Origin: Hyella patelloides LEGE 07179
GTDB taxonomy: Bacteria; Cyanobacteriota; Cyanobacteriia; Cyanobacteriales; Xenococcaceae
Assembly: GCF_900659865.1 (NCBI RefSeq)
Contig: NZ_LR213795.1
Coordinates: 1-39,630, forward strand
Length of the DNA stretch: 39,630 nucleotides
Direction: 5' to 3'
How positions within the stretch are numbered: position 1 is the stretch's first letter; each line of letters starts with the position of its first letter. A model generated the notes under the pieces. The model saw only the letters and a list, made by a program, of their open reading frames with translations. It searched no databases and had not been told where the DNA came from. The position numbers and the translations under genes are program-made. This document shows positions 9,790-18,607 of the stretch, piece by piece.

Positions 9790-11595
9790 ATGCGCTTATC
9801 TAAAATGTTATTTGTGACTTTAAGGGAAGATCCAGCAGATGCCGAAATCCCCAGTCATAAGCTATTAGTTCGTGCTGGCTATATTCGCAGAATTGGTAGC
9901 GGTATTTATGCTTATCTGCCTCTAATGTGGCGAGTATTGCAAAAAGTGTCTCAAATTGTTCGTGAAGAAATGAACAAAACGGGAGCGCAAGAATGTTTAT
10001 TACCCCAATTACAACCAGCAGAATTGTGGCAAGAATCGGGGCGTTGGGATACCTACACTAAAGCAGAAGGAATCATGTTTTCGCTGATAGATCGTCAGGA
10101 TAGACAGTCAGGTTTAGGGCCTACCCATGAAGAAGTAATTACAGCGATCGCTAGAGATATGATTCGTTCTTATCGTCAACTGCCGATTAATTTATATCAG
10201 ATACAAACTAAGTTTCGCGATGAAATTCGCCCTCGTTTTGGCTTGATGCGGGGACGAGAATTTATTATGAAAGATGCTTATTCTTTTGATACTGACGAAG
10301 CATCGCTGAAAGAAACCTTTCAAGATATGGCTCAGGCGTATCACAATATCTTTACTCGCTGTGGCTTAGATTTTCGCCCTGTAGATGCGGATTCTGGAGC
10401 AATTGGGGGTGCGGGTTCGCAGGAATTTATGATTTTAGCGGATGCAGGAGAAGATGAAATTCTCTACACAGAAAACGGTGATTATGCAGCCAATGTAGAA
10501 AAGGCGGTTTCTCTAACCACCGATGCGGTAGCTTCCACATTTACCAGCTATGAAAAATTAGAGACTCCCAATACCGATACCATTGCTAAGTTGAGTGAAA
10601 CTTTTAAATGTTCTCCTACAGCGATCGTCAAAAATGTGCTTTACGAAACAGTTTACGATAATGGCATAACGGTTTTGATTTTAGTGAGTATTCGTGGCGA
10701 TCAAGATGTTAACGAAGTAAAACTATATAATGAGTTAGTCAAACTAGCACCAGATTACAAAGCACAAACTATTATTTCTTTGCGAGTACCCGATACGAGC
10801 GCACAACAAAAATGGTGTTCTAAGCCTTTGCCTTTAGGTTATATTGCTCCCGATCTGGCGGATGATTATATTTCCATAACAGATAATGTTGTGGCACAGT
10901 TTGTCCGTATGGTAGATAAAACCGCCGTTGAGTTAACTAATTTTGTTACTGGTGCTAATGAGTCTGGGTATCACGTAGTAGGTGCTAATTGGGGCGATCG
11001 ATTTATTTTGCCCAAGCTAGTAGTAGATGTCAGAACCGCTAAAGCTGGAGAAAGAAGCATTAACGATCCTAGTCAAATTTTGCAATCTGCTAGGGGTATC
11101 GAAGCAGGACACATTTTCCAATTAGGAACCAAATATTCTCAAACAATGGGAGCTACCTACACCAACGAACAGGGTAAAAGCGAGCCTCTGTGGATGGGTT
11201 GTTATGGTATCGGCGTATCTCGTATCGCTCAAGCAGCAGTGGAACAATCTCACGATGAAAACGGTATTATTTGGCCTGTTGCGATCGCACCTTACCATGC
11301 TATTGTGGTTGTTCCTAATATCAACGATGCAGAAAAAATGGCGGTAGCAGAAAAAATTTACCAAGAATTAAATGAAGCGGGGGTAGAAACTCTTTTAGAT
11401 GATCGTAAAGAAAGAGCAGGTGCTAAATTCAAAGATAGTGAATTAGTCGGGATTCCCTATCGTATTGTTACAGGGCGATCGCTTTCTGAAGGAAAACTGG
11501 AAGTAGTAACTAGAGCAACCAAAGAATCTCAAGATATTCCTGTAGAAGAAGTTGTCTCTACTGTTAAGCAATGGGTAATTGAAAGTAAAAAATAG
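9790..11595 (+). CDS. proS: prolyl-tRNA synthetase (bacterial type)
   Basis: The 601-residue cytoplasmic class II synthetase joins proline to tRNA-Pro. Visible landmarks are the N-terminal [33 protein letters not shown], the proline-binding TxE loop GPTHEEV near residue 111, motif 2 [12 protein letters not shown] near 149-160, and motif 3 [17 protein letters not shown] near residue 473. Between motifs 2 and 3 lies the long insertion (editing, INS) domain, residues about 230-400. It normally clears Ala-tRNA-Pro, and its presence marks the bacterial rather than archaeal/eukaryal form. The C-terminal anticodon-binding domain follows ([25 protein letters not shown]). Length and order fit the family. 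A weak purine stretch (AAAAAGGGAAAAA) precedes the ATG. Confidence 0.97.
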   Translation: MRLSKMLFVTLREDPADAEIPSHKLLVRAGYIRRIGSGIYAYLPLMWRVLQKVSQIVREEMNKTGAQECLLPQLQPAELWQESGRWDTYTKAEGIMFSLIDRQDRQSGLGPTHEEVITAIARDMIRSYRQLPINLYQIQTKFRDEIRPRFGLMRGREFIMKDAYSFDTDEASLKETFQDMAQAYHNIFTRCGLDFRPVDADSGAIGGAGSQEFMILADAGEDEILYTENGDYAANVEKAVSLTTDAVASTFTSYEKLETPNTDTIAKLSETFKCSPTAIVKNVLYETVYDNGITVLILVSIRGDQDVNEVKLYNELVKLAPDYKAQTIISLRVPDTSAQQKWCSKPLPLGYIAPDLADDYISITDNVVAQFVRMVDKTAVELTNFVTGANESGYHVVGANWGDRFILPKLVVDVRTAKAGERSINDPSQILQSARGIEAGHIFQLGTKYSQTMGATYTNEQGKSEPLWMGCYGIGVSRIAQAAVEQSHDENGIIWPVAIAPYHAIVVVPNINDAEKMAVAEKIYQELNEAGVETLLDDRKERAGAKFKDSELVGIPYRIVTGRSLSEGKLEVVTRATKESQDIPVEEVVSTVKQWVIESKK

Positions 11596-11606
11596 AGATA
11601 TCCAAG

Positions 11607-11623
11607 GGTGGGAAATACCCACC
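11607..11623. terminator. GGTGGG/CCCACC hairpin between convergent genes
   Basis: GGTGGG (11607-11612), a 5-nt AAATA loop, and CCCACC. It lies just after the proS stop codon and before the 3' end of the convergent psb34 gene, so it may stop transcription from both sides. There is no U-tract, and the same palindrome type is dispersed elsewhere in the window. Confidence 0.45.
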
Positions 11624-11653
11624 TCACTACTTTGGCATCTCAATCCAAACTTG

Positions 11654-11833
11654 TTACACAGCACCAGAAGCATAAACCGCTACTGCGATCACACCTCCAA
11701 TTAGGGCAACACCCAAGACACCCAAAATGAGATAATTGCGTTTTTCTGAACCACTGGGAGGCTCTGCTGTGTACATCTCTGGCTCACTAGCAAAGTTGTT
11801 AAGTCTTCCGCCTTCTTCAGTTGTATAGGGCAT
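11654..11833 (-). CDS. psb34: Psb34-like photosystem II assembly protein (ssl1498 family)
   Basis: This 59-residue gene is short. The translation starts MPYTTEEGGRLNNFA, goes on with a soluble stretch containing SEPEMYTAEPPSG, then has one hydrophobic helix (NYLILGVLGVALIGGVIAVAVYA) near the C-terminus. This layout and the MPYTTEEGGRLNNFA start are diagnostic, from memory, of the cyanobacterial ssl1498 / Psb34 family, light-harvesting-like small thylakoid proteins that bind PSII assembly intermediates around CP47. The single transmembrane helix places it in the thylakoid membrane. It is convergent with proS. A 390-bp non-coding region upstream likely carries its promoter. Confidence 0.85.
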   Translation of the reverse strand: MPYTTEEGGRLNNFASEPEMYTAEPPSGSEKRNYLILGVLGVALIGGVIAVAVYASGAV

Positions 11834-12226
11834 AAATAAAACCTCTTATGTATTAATTAAGAATTGTGATCAAACATATCGTTATGCGTCTTATCCTACA
11901 ATAAAAGTTTACATTGTGCCTAACAAATCTATCTTTTGAGATAAAGATTGAAGTTATTAAGGGGAGAATCTCGGCATTAAAATCGCGATCGCGATTAGCG
12001 CGCTTGCTTATAGGCTATAGGCTATAGGCTTGACTGTTATAGTGGGGAAATTAAACCCACCACGCGTGCCTTATTCCACTATGCACAAAGTGGAAGAATT
12101 AAACAAAGCTTATAACTGGTTAAATAAGAGAGGAGGGTTTCTGCGTCTCGCCTCCGTGATTAGGAATTAGGGATTGGTAATTAGGTTCTTTCCCAGTCCA
12201 TCTATCTTCAAGGAAGGAAAACCAGA
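11834..12226. promoter_or_regulatory. upstream region of psb34, with a small tandem repeat
   Basis: This 393-bp gap has no gene that I can support. It should carry the psb34 promoter. It contains a HIP1-rich patch (CGCGATCGCG near 11983), the heptamer array at 12010-12030, and a weak CCACT/AGTGG inverted repeat near 12076-12092. Confidence 0.4.
12010..12030. repeat. heptanucleotide tandem repeat (ATAGGCT)3
   Basis: Three perfect ATAGGCT units in a row. This is another short heptamer array with a different sequence from the others in the window. Confidence 0.75.
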
Positions 12227-12394
12227 TCAATCATCTCCTAAACACCAACTCAAAAATAAAAGAGCAGAAATTGCCATTACTAACCAGCTTAAAGAACTAA
12301 TTCTTTCGATCAGACTTAAAGGAAAAAATACTAAGAGATCGGAAAGTAGCCAATTGCCGAACAGCAGCAAGAATATAATTACAAAAATAGACAT
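12227..12394 (-). CDS. small two-helix membrane protein, hypothetical
   Basis: The reading frame encodes 55 residues: MSIFVIIFLLLFGNWLLSDLLVFF, then PLSLIERISSLSWLVMAISALLFLSWCLGDD. Two strongly hydrophobic segments (residues 2-24 and 36-51) are separated by a short polar link with E30 and R31. Membrane placement is obvious from composition. I do not recognise the family and cannot give a function. It is supported only by its clean amphipathic layout; a plus-strand frame over the same bases has ordinary low-complexity content. No strong Shine-Dalgarno is present. Confidence 0.4.
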   Translation of the reverse strand: MSIFVIIFLLLFGNWLLSDLLVFFPLSLIERISSLSWLVMAISALLFLSWCLGDD

Positions 12395-12826
12395 ATTTAG
12401 GTAAAATTTTAGTTAAGGTGGCTGATACCTATAGTACTTTGTGAGCGAATCGTACTTTAATTAATTTATAAGACCACTATGTTGATAGTTTTTCTTTAGT
12501 GGGCAGCCGAAGTTACTTCTTGTCTTGTGACTGTCCTCCGTCCTCATTCCTGATGAAGGACTTTATTAAGGATCGAGATTCAAGGATAAGAAGTAAGGAA
12601 AATTCTTTCCTCATCCCTCAATCCTCATACTTCATCCCTGAACGAAGTTCCTCATCCCTTATTAGACAGATTATTGATTTAAATCAAATTTGTAGGACAT
12701 AAAGAATTCTATCGTAAGCATTGTTAGGTCATTTTATCTACTAAACTAAAGATAAGTTTAATGGTTATAAAAAAATTAGCTTCTCTACTTTTCTTTTACA
12801 GAATATTGTTAAAAGAAATTCTAACT
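12395..12826. other. intergenic stretch without a supported gene
   Basis: It lies between divergent genes and should carry both promoters. It contains C/T-rich heptamer-like runs around 12600-12660 (CTCATCC, TTCATCC variants). Short open frames here have composition that does not look coding. Confidence 0.45.
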
Positions 12827-13306
12827 ATGACTAAATCAAAAAATCTCAAGTATTTCTTCTTGATGACTACCTTAGTGTGTTCAATATCTGGGGTAGCCTT
12901 AGCTCAGAAAAAAAATTTTAATGATTTAGTTTTGGCAGTGGGATCGAATGAAACAGGGGGAATAGTTACAGGAAATACAGGAGGTGCTTATTCTTTAGCA
13001 TCCATAACTAATAGCGATCGCGATGGAAATCCTTGTTTAGGTTATGGCGATCCTCAACCAGACCACATCATAACTTTAAAAGGTAATTTTGCTCAATTAA
13101 CTCTGCAAATCGATAGTGGAGGAAGTGACACTACTTTAATAGTTAAAGACGTAACTACAAACAGTATTCGCTGCGGATTGGGTCAAAACGAAAGTCAAGA
13201 TGCAGTAATTCAAGATAGTAACTGGTCAGCAGGAACTTATCATATTTGGGTAGGTTCAATGTCCCCCAATCAGCGATCGCCATACCGTTTATCTGTTCAA
13301 CCATAG
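12827..13306 (+). CDS. secreted beta-sandwich (pre-peptidase-like) protein, hypothetical
   Basis: I start it at 12827, giving MTKSKNLKYFFLMTTLVCSISGVALAQ, a textbook Sec signal peptide (positive start, hydrophobic core, cleavage after ALA); the in-frame ATG at 12761 would put 22 extra residues in front. The mature part of about 130 residues is beta-rich and contains GNTGGAYSLASIT, HIITLKGNFAQLTLQIDSGGSDTTLIVKD and SAGTYHIWVGSMSPNQRSPYRLSV. The DTTLIV...W..GTYHIWVG...YRL pattern resembles bacterial pre-peptidase C-terminal (PPC-like) sandwich domains. Two cysteines (DGNPCLG and IRCGLG) could form a disulfide in the periplasm. Function is unknown. It stands alone. Confidence 0.75.
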   Translation: MTKSKNLKYFFLMTTLVCSISGVALAQKKNFNDLVLAVGSNETGGIVTGNTGGAYSLASITNSDRDGNPCLGYGDPQPDHIITLKGNFAQLTLQIDSGGSDTTLIVKDVTTNSIRCGLGQNESQDAVIQDSNWSAGTYHIWVGSMSPNQRSPYRLSVQP

Positions 13307-13404
13307 AAATTAATGACGGATTATACTACCTAATAAAGATGTGTCAGAAGGCAAGATAACGATAAAATAGATGAGCAATGAAGTAAATTGAATCATCAAA
13401 ATCA

Positions 13405-14157
13405 GTGCTATCTTCCTTAATTGCCGACTTTCGTATTATCTTTGAGCGCGATCCAGCAGCCCGTAATTGGTTAGAGGTATTACTCTGCTATCCAGGGTTA
13501 CAGGCTTTATCCTTTCATCGCTTTTCCCATTGGCTATACAATATTGGTATTCCCTTTGTTCCTCGCTTTATATCCCATCTAGCTCGTTTCTTTACAGGTA
13601 TTGAAATCCACCCAGGAGCGCAAATTGGTCAGGGTGTCTTTATCGATCATGGTATGGGAGTAGTGATTGGAGAGACAGCGATTATCGGTGATAAATGTCT
13701 GATCTATCAGGGGGTAACTCTAGGCGGTACAGGAAAAGAAACAGGAAAACGCCATCCCACTTTAGGCGAAAACGTAGTTATTGGTGGTGGTGCAAAAGTC
13801 TTAGGTAATATTCAGATCGGTAACGAAGTGCGGATTGGTGCTGGCTCAGTAGTGCTAAGGGATGTACCTTCTGATTGTACGGTGGTAGGCGTTCCAGGGA
13901 GAATTGTATATCGTTCTGGAGTAAAAGTTAATCCCCTCGAACATGGCAATTTACCCGACTCAGAAGCAGCAGTTATCAGAAGATTAGTAGATCGTATCGA
14001 ATCTTTAGAAGAAGAAGTCAAAGAGTTAAGACAAGCAAGTTCTCGAAGTCACTCTCTAGTAGCAAAAGTTCTCTCAGAATCAGCAAATGATGAATCTGGA
14101 GATTGTTGCAAATTGAAAGACAAAGAAATTAGAGAGTTCCTCGAAGGCTCACTTTGA
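13405..14157 (+). CDS. cysE: serine O-acetyltransferase
   Basis: The protein makes O-acetylserine from serine and acetyl-CoA, the first step of cysteine synthesis. The 250-residue sequence has the N-terminal helical part ([39 protein letters not shown]) and then the left-handed beta-helix hexapeptide repeats: [45 protein letters not shown]. The catalytic histidine of IDHG and the typical [26 protein letters not shown] are present. The start is a GTG at 13405. The C-terminal 50 residues are a charged predicted coiled coil ([19 protein letters not shown]) and end in a cysteine pair (GDCCKL), longer than the minimal enzyme. No neighbouring cysteine gene is seen. Confidence 0.95.
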   Translation: MLSSLIADFRIIFERDPAARNWLEVLLCYPGLQALSFHRFSHWLYNIGIPFVPRFISHLARFFTGIEIHPGAQIGQGVFIDHGMGVVIGETAIIGDKCLIYQGVTLGGTGKETGKRHPTLGENVVIGGGAKVLGNIQIGNEVRIGAGSVVLRDVPSDCTVVGVPGRIVYRSGVKVNPLEHGNLPDSEAAVIRRLVDRIESLEEEVKELRQASSRSHSLVAKVLSESANDESGDCCKLKDKEIREFLEGSL

Positions 14158-14205
14158 GTAAGAAAAGGAGAGCTAGGAACAAAGAATAAGGAAGGACTAA
14201 TGTTA

Positions 14206-14232
14206 AGTTGGGTTGCATGGAGTTAAGCGGTT
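14206..14232. repeat. degenerate GTTGGGTTGCATGGAG repeat copy
   Basis: It shares GTTGGGTTGCA.GGAGT.AAGC with 14965-14991, so it is a decayed copy of the same dispersed repeat; the right arm here reads GCGGTTGG and no longer pairs. Confidence 0.45.
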
Positions 14233-14386
14233 GGCGAAAACGACCTGTAGAAGAAAGAAGTAGCAGGACAAGATTCTTTTTGCCCAAGTAACTACAAGTA
14301 ACTATACTACCCACCTTACGAAGTCAAAGTGTAGTTTTTCGCCTAGTTCTCGCTAATTTTCTGAAGTTTTGAGATAGTTTTGAGAA

Positions 14387-14845
14387 ATGGTATTATCAAG
14401 TGCAATAGTTACACTACAGGAAATCACTAAGGAAAACCTCGACAACATCCTGGATTTGAAAGTAACCAGCGAACAAGAAAATTTCGTTGCTTCCAATGCT
14501 GTATCTATTGCTCAAGCCCATTTTTATCCAGAGGTTGCTTGGTTTAGAGCCATTTATGTTGATGAGGTACCAGTTGGTTTCGTGATGCTGGTAGACGACC
14601 AGGTTAACTCATCTTATTATCTTTGGCGATTTATGATTGATGCACGTTTCCAAAAGCATGGGTTTGGACAGCGCACTTTGAAATTAGTACTAAAATACGC
14701 CAAAACACGCCCTGGAGCAAAGGAGCTATTGACAAGCTGTGTTACTGGCGATGGAAGTCCTGGAAAATTTTATGAAAAGATGGGCTTTACAGACACTGGT
14801 GATATGGATGAGGATGGAGAAATGATTATGCAGTATAAATTTTGA
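14387..14845 (+). CDS. GNAT-family N-acetyltransferase (spermine/spermidine acetyltransferase-like)
   Basis: The 152-residue cytoplasmic enzyme has the GNAT fold. Beta-4 and motif A are visible as YYLWRFMIDARFQKHGFGQRTLKLVLKYA, with the acetyl-CoA-binding QxxGxG loop written QKHGFG at about residues 85-90. The end FYEKMGFTDTGDMDEDGEMIMQYKF is the usual motif B region. The W-R-F-M-I-D block and the conserved FYEKxGF make it closest, from memory, to the Blt/SpeG-type polyamine acetyltransferases; the exact substrate is inference. It stands alone between repeat-rich spacers. Confidence 0.85.
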   Translation: MVLSSAIVTLQEITKENLDNILDLKVTSEQENFVASNAVSIAQAHFYPEVAWFRAIYVDEVPVGFVMLVDDQVNSSYYLWRFMIDARFQKHGFGQRTLKLVLKYAKTRPGAKELLTSCVTGDGSPGKFYEKMGFTDTGDMDEDGEMIMQYKF

Positions 14846-14964
14846 GATTGCTTTTCGATGCAGTGGCAGGATGGGTAATGTCCACCTTAACATTAGCTAA
14901 TTTCAAAGTGACTAATAATCATCAAATTAATTATTAATCAAAAAAAGTCTAGACGTTCTAGTAG

Positions 14965-14991
14965 GTTGGGTTGCACGGAGTAAAGCCCAAC
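14965..14991. repeat. dispersed GTTGGG...CCCAAC palindromic repeat
   Basis: GTTGGG (14965-14970) and CCCAAC (14986-14991) pair across a 15-nt loop with TTGCACGGAG. Repeats of this sort are common in cyanobacterial spacers. A decayed copy is at 14206-14232. Confidence 0.55.
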
Positions 14992-15134
14992 ACAATCAAT
15001 AAATTGGAAGTTTTGTCGATCACATTTGATGATTCCAGTGTTTGCAATGCATTACTGTCGCACTACCTGGATCGATAACTCAGCAAGCTAACAGTTGAGT
15101 TATGCTGTGATTGTGGCTCAGAATCATTTATTTT

Positions 15135-15773
15135 TCACCGCTTTGCAGTGGCCACCTTAAAACCAAAGAAGACCAACGCTGCTCCGCTTGAGAGTTCAAA
15201 CCATTTTTGAATACGCGGACGGTTAAATACAGTCATCATCCGCCCAACAAAAACTGTCAGTGTTGAATACCAAGCAACTCTAACCATTGCATGAATAGCT
15301 GCAAGCAAGAACGATTTAAAGAAAACAGATTCACCATAGCCAATAAATTGTGGCAGTATCGCTAGATAAAATACTGCTGTCTCTGGACTGAGAATGATAG
15401 TTAACAATCCTTCTAAGAGAGATGTGTATTTTGTTTTTCTCTTGTCTACCAATATCTGATTACTTACTACAGAGTTATTTTTTTGAGAAAAAGCTCGCCA
15501 AATAGACTGAACACCCAGAAAAATAAGATATGCTGCTCCCAGTAGCTTCACAACCTCAAATGCTCGTGCTGATTGGACTAATATTAAGGATAAACCCAAT
15601 GCTGACAAAGCAGCGTGTACAAATACACCTATCGATCCTCCAAGAACTACTAGAAAACCTGCACTTTGACCACTAGCCATAGTACTTCGTGCGACAAGAA
15701 TGGTTGATGAACCAGGAGTTATAGTTAGAATAGAGATAACTCCAATAAATGTGAGTAACTGAGAATCAATCAC
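15135..15773 (-). CDS. LysE/RhtB-family amino acid exporter
   Basis: This 212-residue inner-membrane protein starts MIDSQLLTFIGVISILTITPGSSTILVARSTMASGQSAGF, the family signature: a first helix followed by a TPG motif and a Gly-rich turn. About six hydrophobic segments follow (residues ~5-25, 38-62, 70-90, 118-140, 150-172, 185-208). LLGAAYLIFLGVQSIWRAF is the typical helix 3 block. LysE-type carriers export amino acids or related metabolites by proton exchange; which substrate is unknown. The gene runs against its neighbours and seems monocistronic. Confidence 0.92.
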   Translation of the reverse strand: MIDSQLLTFIGVISILTITPGSSTILVARSTMASGQSAGFLVVLGGSIGVFVHAALSALGLSLILVQSARAFEVVKLLGAAYLIFLGVQSIWRAFSQKNNSVVSNQILVDKRKTKYTSLLEGLLTIILSPETAVFYLAILPQFIGYGESVFFKSFLLAAIHAMVRVAWYSTLTVFVGRMMTVFNRPRIQKWFELSSGAALVFFGFKVATAKR

Positions 15774-15878
15774 GTTGCTCTACTATTCCTCCAAATTAGG
15801 TTTCACTAACAACTTTACAACAGCTTAATCTCAAATCCCCAACCTTTTATTAACTATTTGTGGCTAAGTTAGACTAAC

Positions 15879-15891
15879 GGGACTTAAACAA
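15879..15891. repeat. short motif shared with the right edge, possible insertion-sequence end
   Basis: GGGACTTAAACAA occurs here and at 39510-39522, and both are followed by ATCAA a few bases on. GGGACTT-type ends are common in cyanobacterial insertion sequences, so this may be an isolated remnant. No transposase is present next to this copy. Confidence 0.35.
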
Positions 15892-16055
15892 TTATCAAAA
15901 TACAAATAGGTTAAAATGACTGTGATAGTTGGTTTTTACATAATAATTATTAGCGATATCTAATAATTATTACTATATTTAGAATATAGATCGCATCTTC
16001 AATAATTAGATTTGGATAACATTAGATCAATTAGAAAAATTTCATCAATTTATTT

Positions 16056-18413
16056 ATGTCACAAATTACAAATAAAGAACTTTTACGTCAGCGAAAATTT
16101 TTAATCAATAAAGTTAGAAACTATTGGGTTAAAGGAGTATTAGAAAAATCTTTATATAAACAAGTTCTAATAGAATTAAGCTTAGAAGAAAGACTAGATG
16201 AGATTGCATCACCTGTAGGTATTACTTGGGAATCTACCGAACAATCTAGAACGAAACTACCACCAGAAACTAAAATAGTTAATTTTTTCAAAGAGATGGG
16301 TTCAGGGCGTTCTCTACTAATCTTAGGGGAACCTGGTTCGGGCAAAACTACTGCTCTAATAGAAATTGCACGTCACTTAATAGAACAAGCAGAACAAGAT
16401 ATTAATTGCCTTATTCCTGTTATTTTAAATTTAACTTCTTGGGATAATACTAAACAGTCTATTGCAGATTGGCTCATCTCAGAATTAAACACTCAATATC
16501 AAGTTTCTCGCCAAATTAGTCAACTTTGGTTAAAGCAGCAACAACTATTACTATTATTTGATGGATTAGATGAAATAGCAGAAAATAAACGTTTTTTATG
16601 TGTCCAAGCTTTAAATGATTTTACAAAAGAATATGGTAATACTGAAATTGTCGTTTGTAGTCGTGCCAAAGACTATGAAACCATCCCAGAAAAGCTAAAA
16701 TTACAGAGTTCAGTTTATCTACAACCCCTCAATTTAAAGCAAATTCAAGAATATTTAAATAATTTAGGTTCTGAAGTTGCCATAATTAATAACTTATTAA
16801 AACAAGATTGTCAGATACAAGAATTAGTGACAACTCCTCTAATGCTCAATATAGCTATTTTGGCTTATCAAGGAACAAATAATGAAGATTTACCTAAACT
16901 AGAATCAAAAGAAGCAAAACGCCAACATTTATTTAATGCCTATATTCAGAGAATGTTTTCTCGTCGAGGGAACAATGCACCTTATCCTCAACAACAGACA
17001 ATTAATTGGCTTAGTGAATTAGCTTTTAGAATGCATCAAAATTCACAAACAGTATTCTTAATTGAGAAAATGCAACCTAGCTTGTTAAAAATAAACTCTC
17101 AAAATGGATTCTTTTTCTCTCAACACCAATGGAATAAAGCTAATGATGTTCCAGCCTATAAATATTACTCTTGGGGAGTAAAGTTAATTTATAGCTTACT
17201 TTGGGGATTAGTTTATAGTTTGTATAGCATAGTAGACCACTTGACGATTGACTATCAAATTACAGGATTAATCTTGATTATATTAGTTAGTTTTTCGGCT
17301 CAAATTGATTCGATTGAACCAGTATCTAAACTTCAATGGTCTTGGCGCAAAGTTCTGAAAGTTATTCCTGGTATTTTCTTAATTGGGCTATATTTATTCT
17401 TAACTTCTCAAACCTCCATTTATTTAATAGGTATCTGCTTAACTATCTTCCTTTTAGGGGGCATTACTAATAATCAGCTTAAGAATACAACAATACCCAA
17501 TCAAGGTATTGTGAACTCTGCCAAAAATGCAATTTCACTTACTACTGTTGGAGTGATTTTTTTCGCAGTTGGAGCAACATCTTTACAAGGATTAATTCCC
17601 ATATCATATTTATTTGGCAGAATACTTTGTCTGGTTGGTGTTAGTAGTTTTGTGTTAGCTATGGTCAAAGGTGGAATTACTTGTATTCAACACTTTGTAC
17701 TAAGAGTTTTATCAAGATATTACAATTATACTCCTTGGAATTATGCCGATTTTCTCAACTACGCAGCGCGAATTAATTTATTGCAAAAGATAGGTGGCGG
17801 ATATATATTTATTCATCGTCTGCTAAAAGAACATTTTATAGATTTAGGAATCAATAAGCATCGACAAAATTTTCAAGTTAATCCAGAAAAAGCCGATACT
17901 TACTTAAGAAGAGGTCATTTATATCTTTCCCTCAGTAAAAATCAAGAAGCTGTTATGGATTTTAATTATGCTTTAGAATTAGAACCTAACTTAGCTGAAG
18001 CTTATTTTGGTAGAAGTTTAGCTTACTATAGACTCGGTAGAGATGAAGACGTTTTAGATGATTATAACCAGGCTTATTTACTTAATCCTCAAATGCTTAA
18101 AAATGTATCTTATACTGAGAAACGAGAATTGAGCTTAGGCGATCGCCAAAAAATCGAAATAACAGAAAAGACTGAAATATATTTAGTAACTGTATTCAAC
18201 GATAATGTTAATACGTTTAGATACGTCTCCCATTGTTTATCAAAACATATTCCTGATATGAAGCAAGAGCTTGCATGGAAACTAACAAACCAAGTACATG
18301 ATGAAGGTCAAGCTGTAGTTTGGGAAGGTTCACAATCATTAGCCGAACTATATCGTACCCAGTTAAGTAATGCAGGTTTAACCATGGATGTCTGTTGGGC
18401 TAAAGTTGATTAA
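16056..18413 (+). CDS. NACHT-family STAND NTPase with membrane segments, TPRs and a C-terminal ClpS-like domain
   Basis: The 785-residue protein has an unusual architecture. Residues 1-60 are a charged helical N-terminus. The NACHT core follows, with Walker A GEPGSGKTT (91-99), Walker B LLLLFDGLDE (164-173) and sensor VVCSRAKDYE (199-208). Residues ~370-545 contain about six hydrophobic segments, so the protein is membrane-anchored. Two TPR motifs (about 611-680, DTYLRRGHLYLSLSKNQEAVMDFNYALELEP) follow. The last 80 residues (706-784) read YLVTVFNDNVNTFRYV...LSKHIPDM...LTNQVHDEGQAVVWEG...AELYRTQLSNAGLTM. This matches the ClpS adaptor, with the N-D pair (715-716) and the histidine (748) at the known N-degron pocket positions. 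NACHT proteins act as signalling or defence switches; ClpS delivers substrates to Clp protease. Combining them is inference; the domain calls are strong. Confidence 0.88.
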   Translation: MSQITNKELLRQRKFLINKVRNYWVKGVLEKSLYKQVLIELSLEERLDEIASPVGITWESTEQSRTKLPPETKIVNFFKEMGSGRSLLILGEPGSGKTTALIEIARHLIEQAEQDINCLIPVILNLTSWDNTKQSIADWLISELNTQYQVSRQISQLWLKQQQLLLLFDGLDEIAENKRFLCVQALNDFTKEYGNTEIVVCSRAKDYETIPEKLKLQSSVYLQPLNLKQIQEYLNNLGSEVAIINNLLKQDCQIQELVTTPLMLNIAILAYQGTNNEDLPKLESKEAKRQHLFNAYIQRMFSRRGNNAPYPQQQTINWLSELAFRMHQNSQTVFLIEKMQPSLLKINSQNGFFFSQHQWNKANDVPAYKYYSWGVKLIYSLLWGLVYSLYSIVDHLTIDYQITGLILIILVSFSAQIDSIEPVSKLQWSWRKVLKVIPGIFLIGLYLFLTSQTSIYLIGICLTIFLLGGITNNQLKNTTIPNQGIVNSAKNAISLTTVGVIFFAVGATSLQGLIPISYLFGRILCLVGVSSFVLAMVKGGITCIQHFVLRVLSRYYNYTPWNYADFLNYAARINLLQKIGGGYIFIHRLLKEHFIDLGINKHRQNFQVNPEKADTYLRRGHLYLSLSKNQEAVMDFNYALELEPNLAEAYFGRSLAYYRLGRDEDVLDDYNQAYLLNPQMLKNVSYTEKRELSLGDRQKIEITEKTEIYLVTVFNDNVNTFRYVSHCLSKHIPDMKQELAWKLTNQVHDEGQAVVWEGSQSLAELYRTQLSNAGLTMDVCWAKVD

Positions 18414-18582
18414 TGAAATTATAGTCAAAGACAATTCTCGGATTTTGCGATCGCTGGCATGATTTAATTCTGAAAAAAGTATTGTTATGGTGTGATATGT
18501 ACTAAAATCGGGATCGAGAATAAAATCATAATTGCGGGAATCAAACCGCTTTGTTGAAATGTTTGACACAAAATTATTAATC

Positions 18583-18600
18583 GAGAGTGAATTAACTCTC
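18583..18600 (+). promoter_or_regulatory. small hairpin next to the ribosome-binding region of the TrmH-like gene
   Basis: GAGAGT and ACTCTC pair across a 6-nt loop, directly followed by AAGGGGG and then the ATG. The G-rich stretch touches the ATG with no spacer, so it is an odd Shine-Dalgarno. The hairpin could influence translation start. Confidence 0.35.
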
Positions 18601-18607
18601 AAGGGGG

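Noticed and set aside
12174-12404. 76-codon plus-strand frame
   Set aside because: Lysine- and serine-rich without any family feature; the opposite strand gives a more protein-like two-helix product.
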